Assembly (NCBI GenBank): GCA_030426385.1
Contig: JAUHYI010000051.1
Coordinates: 1 to 35,704, forward strand
Reading direction: 5' to 3'
Source: Phycisphaerae bacterium
GTDB taxonomy: Bacteria; Planctomycetota; Phycisphaerae; Phycisphaerales; Phycisphaeraceae
Length of the DNA stretch: 35,704 bases
A program made the position numbers and the translations under genes. The notes below the pieces were generated by a model, which saw only the letters and a list, made by a program, of their open reading frames with translations, had not been told where the DNA came from and did no database searches. Shown here in pieces: positions 26,948-35,502 of this stretch. Position 1 is the first letter of the stretch. Each line of letters opens with the position of its first letter.

Positions 26948-27070
26948 ATGTATCAACACATGTTTGCAAATGCCGATATATTGTCAAAATTCCATGGTCA
27001 TCATATGCATGTTTTTCACATAGACGCCTTTATTATTAAGCGTGATTCAACATGCTGTATTCCTTCGTAG
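26948..27070 (+). CDS. possible 40-residue peptide
   Basis: An ATG at 26948 preceded by AAGGG (26936-26940) opens 40 codons ending at TAG 27068-27070. The product begins MYQHMFANADILSK and contains a His-rich stretch (FHGHHMHVFH) and two adjacent Cys near the end. It lies in the 281-base gap between the secreted glycosidase gene and the GH95-like gene, in the same direction. No family was recognised. It could be a real small protein, a leader peptide or chance. Confidence 0.25.
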   Translation: MYQHMFANADILSKFHGHHMHVFHIDAFIIKRDSTCCIPS

Positions 27071-27199
27071 TTTTATATGGGTTGGCATACTGATCGCGCT
27101 TAACGGCTCGCTTGACGTTTTTGTTATGCCCCCAAACCAATGACACCCTTTCCTTACCAGGATTGTATATGTTGCGGCGTTTTCTAAAGGACATAGTTG

Positions 27200-29704
27200 A
27201 TGGCATTACATCAAAAAGCTATTGAACATGATCACATTCTGGTCTTAAATGAAAAAGCCGAGGTCCATGAAGATGGTCTTATTCTGGGCAATGGTGATCT
27301 TTCGGTAAGTATTTATCAGAAGAACAGTGAGATAGTCTGGCGATTTGGCAAAGGCGATGTGTGGGACCGTCGTCATGCCACAGAAAATGACCCAGACCCC
27401 ATGACGATTGATGAGCTGCGAAAAGGTATTCGTGATGAGGGTTGGGTTTCAGGGCCTTGTGGCGGGCGCGTTAAGGCATTGCGTGGCGCGGAAGATCCGA
27501 AGCGAACCTGTGAGGTATTGCAGGCTACGGAGAGTCGATCTTATCCATACCCAATGGCCAAGCCTGTTGGCGAGCTGTCGCTGCACTGGCCGGCAGATTT
27601 ACAAGGTTTGAAGATAACGCAGAAGCTGTTTATCACAGAAGCACGCGTCGAAATTCGTTGTGAATGGATCGACGGGGAACGTCTGGATGTCAACTGTTTT
27701 ATACATCCGGAATTGAATGTTCTGGTCGTCCGCTGGAATCTGTCTGGTTTTAATAGCGGCCCGCCTCAGCCGTTTTTTCAAGAAATACCCGTGTGGCTGT
27801 CGCTTTATCGCTGGCCTGATCCGGACTTTGCCAAGTTCTCCGCCAAATGGAAGGCCGATTTTAATTGCCCTGCATTTGACGGTATGAACAATGATAAGGC
27901 GACCCCGCTAGCGCCGCCCGAAGTGATTGCGCACGATAACAAATTTGTGATACAGCAAAAATTTTACCCAGATAACATTTTTCCAGATGGGTTTCGCTAC
28001 TGGATGGGTTGTATTACAGATCAGCCCGGCTTGGAAAAATGCGATACCGGCCCACTTGATGAAGCGAGAATTCTCGTCACATCAGAACCGCCACAAGATT
28101 ATGAAAAGTTGCTGAATGGATGGGTGGGCGCTGACAGGCAATTGCGAGATGGCGTGGTTGATTACCCCTCTTTACGAGATTATTCGGGTTATATAGCGAT
28201 CCCCGTCACGACCAGCAGTGATGATGGAGGTTGTGAGCAGGAGTATCGTCGAATATGCAAGATTCTGGAGAGCGATACAGGCTCTGTGCTTGAAGAATGG
28301 GAGGATGACAATTATAAAGCGGCACAAAAATTCTGGTCAGCTTCTGGCTTGACTGTCGCGGAAAAGACTATCGAAAATTTATGGTACGAAACATTGCACG
28401 TATCAAAATGTGTATATAAAAAAGGGACTGTTCCTCCAGGTCTCTTTTTACCGAGCTGCTTGAATGATTATTCATTGTGGAAATCTGACTATCATACGAA
28501 TTACAATTTTCAGCAGTGCTTCTGGGGGTTTTTTACCGCAAACCATTTAGAGCTTACAGAATCCTATTTTTCGGCGATGGAGTATCTTACGTATATTGGC
28601 CAAAAAATCGCCAAGGATTGCTTTGATGCTCGTGGCACATTTATTCAAATTTGTGCTTATCCAATGCTGCTTGACCAAGACCCCGTTTCGACGACGCCGA
28701 TGGCTCGAATGACATACATGACCGGGTGGTCGATGCAAATTTATTGGTGGTATTATGTTTATACAAATGATATAAATTTTCTGCGCGAACGGGGCTATCC
28801 ATTTATTCGCGACTGCGCCTTGTTCTACACGGATTTTTTAGAGCTTGGTAAAGACGGCTATTACCATGCCTTCCCGTCGAGTTTCGGCGAACAAGGATTT
28901 ACAGGCGATCCCGAGAGCAATACTGATTCTGTCCAAACGATCATTCATTGTGAAGCATGCCTTAAAACAGCAATCAAGGCTGCGAAACTTTTAGGTGTTG
29001 ACGGTGATCTGCAGGAGCAATGGCAGGATCGCGTTGATAAGCTTGCTCCGGGCAAAGGCGAAAGCGAATGGGAGCCACTGCCGGAAGCGTCAGAAGCCAA
29101 GCATAAAAACTTCAATGTTCCCGAGTTTCTCCCGGCGGAATGGTATCGGTTTCCGTTCAAATGGTCGTTTGCCAAACGTCGATGGAATTGGATCCAGTTT
29201 TTGCCCTGGTCGTTGATGCGGGATGTGCGTGGCGGGCAATTCGTGCCGTCAAGAGATTTTGACGAGTTGATTCAACTGATCAAACGCTGGCGACACATGA
29301 ACGGTCTGTTGTGGCCGATGCCTACACGTTTCTGGGGCAGGCAAGGGCCGATGACAGAGATTTTGGGAATCATTGCTCCACTGCAGGAAATGCTTTTGCA
29401 AAGCTGGGATGGCAGCATACGTATTTTCCCTGCATGGCCGAATGATGTCGATGCTGATTTTGTTCGGTTTAGAGCTGAGGGTGCTTTCCTGGTGTCTGCC
29501 AGTCAAACGGACGGCTGTATCGGCAATGTAACGATTGAGTCACTGGCCGGTTCGCGATGCACACTGGCTAGTCCATGGCCTGATTCTCCTGTTCGCGTCA
29601 TTGAGGAAGATTCTGGGAATATCATCCTTGATGGTCAACTAGATGCCGTGATATTTGATACACAAAAAGAGAAAGTTTATCGCATAGAATCCATGAATCA
29701 GTGA
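27200..29704 (+). CDS. GH95-like glycoside hydrolase, cytoplasmic
   Basis: 834 residues, no signal peptide; AAAGGA lies ten bases before the ATG. The N-terminus has LILGNGDLSVSIY, like the GH95 beta-sandwich start (L-P-x-GNG-x-x-G). The (alpha/alpha)6 region shows SDYHTNYNFQQCFWG, with Asn434 and Asn436 in the place of the GH95 catalytic-site asparagines. Glu564 in SSFGEQG is a candidate general acid. The end carries EMLLQSWDGSIRIFPAWP and GAFLVSA, typical of GH95 C-termini. However, the Asp-x-Asn-Phe-Gly motif before EMLLQS is replaced by T-E-I-L-G (719-723). GH95 members are alpha-L-fucosidases or alpha-L-galactosidases; this divergent one may use another sugar. Cytoplasmic action on imported oligosaccharides is inferred. 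Confidence 0.75.
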   Translation: MALHQKAIEHDHILVLNEKAEVHEDGLILGNGDLSVSIYQKNSEIVWRFGKGDVWDRRHATENDPDPMTIDELRKGIRDEGWVSGPCGGRVKALRGAEDPKRTCEVLQATESRSYPYPMAKPVGELSLHWPADLQGLKITQKLFITEARVEIRCEWIDGERLDVNCFIHPELNVLVVRWNLSGFNSGPPQPFFQEIPVWLSLYRWPDPDFAKFSAKWKADFNCPAFDGMNNDKATPLAPPEVIAHDNKFVIQQKFYPDNIFPDGFRYWMGCITDQPGLEKCDTGPLDEARILVTSEPPQDYEKLLNGWVGADRQLRDGVVDYPSLRDYSGYIAIPVTTSSDDGGCEQEYRRICKILESDTGSVLEEWEDDNYKAAQKFWSASGLTVAEKTIENLWYETLHVSKCVYKKGTVPPGLFLPSCLNDYSLWKSDYHTNYNFQQCFWGFFTANHLELTESYFSAMEYLTYIGQKIAKDCFDARGTFIQICAYPMLLDQDPVSTTPMARMTYMTGWSMQIYWWYYVYTNDINFLRERGYPFIRDCALFYTDFLELGKDGYYHAFPSSFGEQGFTGDPESNTDSVQTIIHCEACLKTAIKAAKLLGVDGDLQEQWQDRVDKLAPGKGESEWEPLPEASEAKHKNFNVPEFLPAEWYRFPFKWSFAKRRWNWIQFLPWSLMRDVRGGQFVPSRDFDELIQLIKRWRHMNGLLWPMPTRFWGRQGPMTEILGIIAPLQEMLLQSWDGSIRIFPAWPNDVDADFVRFRAEGAFLVSASQTDGCIGNVTIESLAGSRCTLASPWPDSPVRVIEEDSGNIILDGQLDAVIFDTQKEKVYRIESMNQ

Positions 29705-30070
29705 ATCAGTGAATTACTAACGTTCATACACGAAACCAATGCACGAAATTTCCATCCCCCCCCCACCCACCACCCACCCCATTATATTTCGGCAGGCATT
29801 TGTGTCTTATTCACATGGCCATCTTAATGGTTAGCGTTTAGGGCCAAGCTGGATGATACTTCGTGTGTGGAAACCATCATTGGCAGGTAACTGTTTTTGG
29901 TTTTTCATTTTCAGCGGCCGCATTCATTGGTTTGTATGGACTCATACGTGTTCTGTGCAAATGGCCCGTGGCTAGCAGAATAAACACTGACATTGTATAA
30001 AGCAGGTCGCTCGAGCGATTGGCGACGTATGCCATCACATTCCCCCCCCATTTTCTTTGTTGGATTCCCT
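29705..30070. other. intergenic region with C-tracts before the symporter gene
   Basis: No gene was supported. C-rich runs occur at 29755-29780 and 30042-30049; the latter is eight C, about 21 bases before the symporter ATG. A short direct repeat (GAATCAGT) follows the GH95-like stop codon. GTATG-GACT-CATAC at 29934-29947 is a weak inverted repeat. Confidence 0.45.
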
Positions 30071-32296
30071 ATGACTTGGATCGATTGGCTTATTGTTGTG
30101 TTTCCCATGATGATCGTGATGTACATCGGTATGCGCACGCGGCGCTACGTTAAAAGTGTGGCGGATTTTTTAGCGGCTGGGCGTGTGGCTGGGCGGTACG
30201 TTGTGGCTGTGGCATCGGGTGAAGCGGGGATGGGGTTGATCAGTGCGGTGGCCATGTTTGAGTTGTACTACAACTCCGGCTTTGCGATCAGTTTCTGGTC
30301 TCAGCTTTCGATCCCGATTGGATTGCTGATTGTACTCACGGGTTTTGCCATTTATCGCTACCGTGAATCGCGGGCAATGACGATGGGGCAATTTTTTGAA
30401 ATTCGATATTCAAAATCGTTCCGCATCTTCGCAGCGATTCTGCAATCCATTTCAGGCATTATCAACTATGCGTTATTTCCGGCAGTGGGGGCACGTTTCC
30501 TGGTTTACTTTCTGGATCTTCCCACACACGTCGCGTTTCTTGGCATGAGCTGGCCCACCTTCGGCCTACTGATGGCGGGGTTTCTTTCTTTGGCAGTGAT
30601 CATTGTGTGCATGGGTGGGCAGATCACAATCATGACGACGGACTGCGTGCTTGGAATCTTGAGCTACCCGTTGTACATGGTGGTTGTGATTGCGATCATT
30701 CTTATGTTCCCTTGGTTCGACCAGATGGCTCCATCACTGATGGACCGCCCAGTAGGCGAATCCATGCTTGACCCTTATGACATTCATAATCTGCGCGACT
30801 TCAACCTGTTTTTCGTGTTGGTTGGAATCATGGGCAGTGTGTATTCCCGGATGTCATGGGCCGGTACCAGTGGCTATAACGCCGCGGCGGCCACCCCGCA
30901 CGAACAAAAGATGGGCACCATCCTGGGGACCTGGCGAGCTGGGTTTTCTACGCTCATGATTATCTTGCTGGCGGTGGCGGCGTACACGTACATGCACCAT
31001 GCAGCCTATGGCGACCAAGCCGCCGCGACTGATATCCATCTTAGTTGGAAGGCACTCAACGACATCCAACCACAGTCGGACTATGCCAGCGGTATTGAGG
31101 TTACTCAAGCACTGGTTGATGAACGCGTCACCGCGTTGGACGCCAAAGACACCCAACTCTACAACACGATCTATGACCAGATGCTGGTGCCGGTGGCATT
31201 GCGCGATCTGTTGCCGATGGGGGTGACGGGAATCTTCTGTGCGTTAATGATTTTCCTGATGCTTTCGACGGATACGACTTACATGCATTCCTGGGGGAGC
31301 ATCATTGTTCAGGATTTGATTTTACCGTTCCGCAAAAAACCCTTTGCGCCACGTCAACAACTTTGGCTATTGCGTACCTGTATCACGGGTGTGGCGATCT
31401 TCGCATTCTTTTTCTCGATGTACTTCGGGCAGGTGACGTACATCCTGATGTTCTTCGCGCTCACGGGCAGTATCTGGTTGGGCGGTGCCGGAGCCGTGAT
31501 CCTGGGTGGGTTGTATTGGAAGAAAGGAACCACCGCTGGCGCCTGGGCCGCGATGATGACCGGCTCGGGCCTGGCGGTATGCGGATTCCTCGGCCAACAA
31601 TACTGGGCGGATTGGATATACCCCATGCTGGCTCAATCGACGACTGCGCTGCAATGGGTGACGTGGGGTGTTGAGGGTATCAGTAGCCCCTTCGAGCCGA
31701 TCATCAAATGGCGCATTACGCCCGAGGCATTCCCGATCAATGGCCAGGAGGTTTACTTTCTGACGATGGTGCTGTCTATCACCGCGTATGTCGTCGTGTC
31801 GCTATTGACCCTTCGTGAGAACTATAACCTTGATCGGATGTTGCACCGCGGCAAGTACCGTCGCGAATCGGACCGCGCACCCGGCCAACCCTTGCCCGCC
31901 AGACCGCCACGCAGCTTGCGCGGTGCATTGAAAGTCCTGTTGGGTATTGATGACCAGTTCACCCGCGGAGACAAATTCTTGTCGTGGTCCGTTCTGATCT
32001 ATACGTTGGGTTGGAGCTTCGGCTCGTGGCTGGTTGTCTTGATCTGGAGTACGGTGAGTCCCTGGCCTCTGGCGTGGTGGGCTAACTGGTTCCTGTTGAC
32101 CAACATCATCGTAGCGTCGGCGATCGGTGTGGTTTCGACGGTGTGGTTCTTCATCGGCGGCATCTGGGATCTCAACCGCATGTTCAAACGTCTCGCTGTC
32201 GAAGAACGTGACATCCTCGACGACGGTCGTGTACTCGGTCACGTTAACGCCGACGATCTGGGTGGCATCGTAGAAACAGACCTTCCCCGCGAGTAG
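30071..32296 (+). CDS. sodium:solute symporter (SSS family)
   Basis: 741 residues. The start at 30071 was chosen because the first membrane segment (WLIVVFPMMIVMYIGMRTRR) begins there; a TTG-initiated extension from 29993 adds 26 polar residues and is unlikely. The family signature includes SVADFLAAGRVAGRYVVAVA, SGEAGMGLISAVAMFELYY and about 13 hydrophobic segments, then a C-terminal extension with two more segments (FLSWSVLIYTLGWSFGSW and NWFLLTNIIVASAIGVV). Loops and insertions make it longer than the usual 500-600 residues, as often seen in planctomycetes. It should import a sugar or small organic solute with sodium. Its position next to two cytoplasmic glycosidases suggests uptake of short oligosaccharides or monosaccharides from the target glycan. 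The last 58 bases overlap the 3' end of the mannosidase gene on the other strand. Confidence 0.88.
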   Translation: MTWIDWLIVVFPMMIVMYIGMRTRRYVKSVADFLAAGRVAGRYVVAVASGEAGMGLISAVAMFELYYNSGFAISFWSQLSIPIGLLIVLTGFAIYRYRESRAMTMGQFFEIRYSKSFRIFAAILQSISGIINYALFPAVGARFLVYFLDLPTHVAFLGMSWPTFGLLMAGFLSLAVIIVCMGGQITIMTTDCVLGILSYPLYMVVVIAIILMFPWFDQMAPSLMDRPVGESMLDPYDIHNLRDFNLFFVLVGIMGSVYSRMSWAGTSGYNAAAATPHEQKMGTILGTWRAGFSTLMIILLAVAAYTYMHHAAYGDQAAATDIHLSWKALNDIQPQSDYASGIEVTQALVDERVTALDAKDTQLYNTIYDQMLVPVALRDLLPMGVTGIFCALMIFLMLSTDTTYMHSWGSIIVQDLILPFRKKPFAPRQQLWLLRTCITGVAIFAFFFSMYFGQVTYILMFFALTGSIWLGGAGAVILGGLYWKKGTTAGAWAAMMTGSGLAVCGFLGQQYWADWIYPMLAQSTTALQWVTWGVEGISSPFEPIIKWRITPEAFPINGQEVYFLTMVLSITAYVVVSLLTLRENYNLDRMLHRGKYRRESDRAPGQPLPARPPRSLRGALKVLLGIDDQFTRGDKFLSWSVLIYTLGWSFGSWLVVLIWSTVSPWPLAWWANWFLLTNIIVASAIGVVSTVWFFIGGIWDLNRMFKRLAVEERDILDDGRVLGHVNADDLGGIVETDLPRE

Positions 32297-35200
32297 CGAA
32301 TGTTATGCGAGTATGCCCTGATCTGTTTAATACTCAGGCTGACCAGTTCGTAGGGCTTGATTGCATACTGATTCGTGACTTGGTTATTGGTTGTGCATTC
32401 AATACCGCGTAGATCAGTGCGCGATATCCGTTTGGCTTTCGCTTCGACGCGGAGTTGTCCGCGGCAGCCCAGTGTTTCGTGGAGCCGCAGTGTCCAACCA
32501 TGGTCGTATTCGGGTTTGGCCCAGCAGGGAATTAGCGAGGCTGGGCCTTCGATATGCTGTAAGCCTGCGTCAACCGGAATACCCTGGTAATGCAACACCG
32601 GTGTAAATAATTGATCGGCCAAAGCGGCGGGTTGCTCGTGGCGTGGAGCATCAGCGTTGAACCGGCCTATCGCCAAAGAGATATGCTGCGACCCCATGTC
32701 GGCATATCGACGCTCGACATTTCCTGAACTCAACGTGGCTGTGTCACCGACGATGTTATTAGGCGTAACCAATGCAGTTCGTCCGAGCGAAACGTGGAGG
32801 AGACCTTCTCTCGCGCCGAAGCCGTACTTGGATTCGGTGATCAGCATCAACCCTTCGCGCTCCGTGTCGTCCGACACGCATGCCCATCGGCTTCCTGGAT
32901 TCTCGAACATCGCTTCATTGTTCAGCGGGCCGGGCCACTGCGGCCGCTTGACGCTGCCGAACGGCCCGCCGTAGCGAGCCTCTCGTCCACGATACTGTGT
33001 TGGAAATGCCAGTTTCACAAGCGTCTGTGGCGTCTTCATATCCAGATCGATCTCAAGACGCAGAACGGCGCTGCCAGCTTCAAGTCGATAGCACACGGTG
33101 ATCGATCCCAACGCGCCGAGGCTTCGTTGAAACGCCACAGACGCAAAGCCGCTTTCGGTGTTCACTGTCGCTTCGACCTTGCCGTCATGCAGCGTGCCGT
33201 TACTGAGGGTGTAGCGATCGATGTCCCAGGCATCAAAGACCGACGGCACATCCGGGAACGTCCACACCCCCGCGCCCGGCTGGGCAAACGCAATCGACTC
33301 GCCATCGACCACGAACGATTCGATCTGGCCTGCGGCATCGAATGTCACGCGGACTCGGCCGTTGTCCAGACTCGTCGTCGTTGCCTGAACGTCGGAGGTT
33401 TCGATCGGCTTCAGTGACGACACCTTTACGCCCGCCAATGGTGGCAGCGTTACCAACTGACCATCAATCAATTCACGTCGCGCCATGGGCAATGGATTGA
33501 ACACACAATCTTGAGGTGTTTGGCCTTCGACGGCTTCGAGTTCTTCCTTTGCGCGTGTCATCGCATCCGCCGCAATATGCATCAACTCCGGCACCGCTTC
33601 TTCATACACTTCAGCAATCGAACTGCCGGGGATAAGGTCGTGGAACTGCGCAAAGCAAACCCGCTTCCACGCCTGCTCGTCAATGGGCCCACCGCCGGTC
33701 GCACAACGCACTGCTTCCCATGTCTGCAAGCCTCGTTCAGCCGCGCGGAACGCTGACTTTAGATCGCTATGCGTTGTTTGTACGCCGCGGTGAAACTCGA
33801 GGTACATCTCGCCTCGCCACGATGGCAAGTCATCAGCCTTTTGGGCCAAGCGATCGAAGAAACCTTCGATCGTACCCCACTCGGCTTTCGGCAGCGTCGC
33901 GATGTTACTTAGCCGACGGGCACGTTCGCACATCTGTTCGTTGAGTCCGCCTCCTCCGTCGCCATAGCCGGTAGGGAACAAGCCTTCGTCATGCACGGCA
34001 CTTTGGCGGTGTTGATACGCACAGTTTTTAAATTCTTTCGGTGTGATGCTTTGGTTGTAGTGGTTCCATGAAATGTGCGAGACCACTTCACTGCCGTCCA
34101 TGCCCACCCACTTGAAGCTGCTGTAGGGAAATTTCGTCGACCCGGACCAATGCAGTTTCGTCGTATAGAAATACGGCACATCGAAACCGGCCATGATGGT
34201 TGGTAAGCAAGCGCTGTAACCAAAGACGTCCGGCAGCCAAACGCACTTACTATCTTTGCCACGCAAATCACGGAAACCTGCCTGCCCCAATTCAAACGCG
34301 CGTGTTAAAGCCTCGCCACAAGGCAACTGCACGTCAGATTCAACATACATCGCGCCTGTCGGCTCCCACTGCCCCGCGTCGATCTGTTCACGCACTCGCT
34401 TCATCAGTGCGGGACTGCGACGCTCGACAGCTTCGTAGCTGGCAGGCTGTGAATAACCAAAGACAACTTCTGGATACTGCTCAATCATCCTCAGTGCATT
34501 CGCAAGTGAGTGGACTGCTTTGAATTCTCCCGCCCGCTCAGGCCAAAGCCACACCAAATCGATATGAGCGTGCCCAATGAGAACCGTTTTCATGGCGTCA
34601 GGGTAAGCTGGATAATCTTTGATCGTTTGTGCCAATGACTCTCGGCAGGCCGCCAAACCTTTCGTCTCGAGCGCGTCAATCGCATGGCTCATCCGATCAA
34701 TCAACCGACGCAGTAACGGGTCAGCCGCCGTCAAATCGGGACGCCATCCTCCTGCCTCCCACATGTCATGCTCAGGCGCGTACTCAGGCTTGTTCAGGGT
34801 CTCTGCCAATTGCATTAACACATCAAGATCGATTAACGCATGCCACGCATCATCATTACGTGTGGCCAGATACGCTCCGTTGAATTCGCTGCCGACCACC
34901 GGGTCGATCCCTTGCGATTCACCGTCAACCCATATGCCTGTGCGCGCACACAGCGATTCGATCACGATAGCGCTCGCTCGGTCCGGCAGTGGCGCATAGT
35001 GATGCCCCGGATCGATACCGTAATAAGGCAATCCATCCACGTATACGGTCGCCTCTGCCTGATCACGCCAGCAAAGATACCGACTTCCTGTTGCTTCACT
35101 CTCTAGTGACGGCAGTGAAACCTTCCACCAGCACTGATCAAACAAACGGCCCCAGCAATGAGGGGATTCTGTCACCAGTTCAAATTCATCCGAACCCACA

Positions 35201-35349
35201 TCTTCAAACTTTCTGTGTTCCGCAAGCGGAGGGCTTTGTCTGACCGACAGTGCCGTCGAACTAACCGACCACACCCCCGATTCAATACGGCTTCGCGCAG
35301 AAGAAAATCGAGGCAATAAAAACTGCTGAAAATGGGTGTTGACCAACAT
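32239..35349 (-). CDS. GH38 alpha-mannosidase, cytoplasmic
   Basis: 1036 residues without a signal peptide, close to the normal length of family GH38. An N-terminal beta domain (1-250) precedes the catalytic barrel. The zinc and active-site motifs are clear: H260-A-H262-I-D264 in IGHAHIDLVWLWP, and Asp374 in WLPDVFGYSACLP as the expected nucleophile and zinc ligand. GYGDGGGG and the middle-domain AQFHDLIPGSSI motif also fit. The C-terminal beta-sandwich ends beyond 960. The enzyme should remove alpha-linked mannose from imported oligosaccharides. The gene ends convergently with the symporter gene, overlapping it by 58 bases, so its last 18 residues are encoded antisense to the symporter C-terminus. 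No good ribosome-binding site lies at the ATG 35349; a GAGG lies about 16 bases upstream. Confidence 0.92.
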   Translation of the reverse strand: MLVNTHFQQFLLPRFSSARSRIESGVWSVSSTALSVRQSPPLAEHRKFEDVGSDEFELVTESPHCWGRLFDQCWWKVSLPSLESEATGSRYLCWRDQAEATVYVDGLPYYGIDPGHHYAPLPDRASAIVIESLCARTGIWVDGESQGIDPVVGSEFNGAYLATRNDDAWHALIDLDVLMQLAETLNKPEYAPEHDMWEAGGWRPDLTAADPLLRRLIDRMSHAIDALETKGLAACRESLAQTIKDYPAYPDAMKTVLIGHAHIDLVWLWPERAGEFKAVHSLANALRMIEQYPEVVFGYSQPASYEAVERRSPALMKRVREQIDAGQWEPTGAMYVESDVQLPCGEALTRAFELGQAGFRDLRGKDSKCVWLPDVFGYSACLPTIMAGFDVPYFYTTKLHWSGSTKFPYSSFKWVGMDGSEVVSHISWNHYNQSITPKEFKNCAYQHRQSAVHDEGLFPTGYGDGGGGLNEQMCERARRLSNIATLPKAEWGTIEGFFDRLAQKADDLPSWRGEMYLEFHRGVQTTHSDLKSAFRAAERGLQTWEAVRCATGGGPIDEQAWKRVCFAQFHDLIPGSSIAEVYEEAVPELMHIAADAMTRAKEELEAVEGQTPQDCVFNPLPMARRELIDGQLVTLPPLAGVKVSSLKPIETSDVQATTTSLDNGRVRVTFDAAGQIESFVVDGESIAFAQPGAGVWTFPDVPSVFDAWDIDRYTLSNGTLHDGKVEATVNTESGFASVAFQRSLGALGSITVCYRLEAGSAVLRLEIDLDMKTPQTLVKLAFPTQYRGREARYGGPFGSVKRPQWPGPLNNEAMFENPGSRWACVSDDTEREGLMLITESKYGFGAREGLLHVSLGRTALVTPNNIVGDTATLSSGNVERRYADMGSQHISLAIGRFNADAPRHEQPAALADQLFTPVLHYQGIPVDAGLQHIEGPASLIPCWAKPEYDHGWTLRLHETLGCRGQLRVEAKAKRISRTDLRGIECTTNNQVTNQYAIKPYELVSLSIKQIRAYSHNIRYSRGRSVSTMPPRSSALT

Positions 35350-35458
35350 GGGTACTTTTGCGGACCTCGAAGAGGGAGGGATTGCATCTACAATAGTTTC
35401 AGCGCGACTGGGGGCGTGTCATCATGATTGGCAGAATCATAAATCGATCATTTTCGCG

Positions 35459-35480
35459 AGCTATGCCGGCATAGCTTTTT
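35459..35480 (+). terminator. hairpin with T tract
   Basis: Perfect palindrome AGCTATGCC/GGCATAGCT followed by TTTTT on the plus strand. No plus-strand gene precedes it closely. It may end readthrough or antisense transcripts coming from the symporter side, or insulate the mannosidase promoter region. Confidence 0.45.
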
Positions 35481-35502
35481 ATCTACAAACCACAAGACTG
35501 GG

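Noticed and set aside
29934-29947. GTATG-GACT-CATAC as operator of the symporter gene
   Set aside because: Five-base arms are too short, and it does not resemble the other candidate operators in the window.
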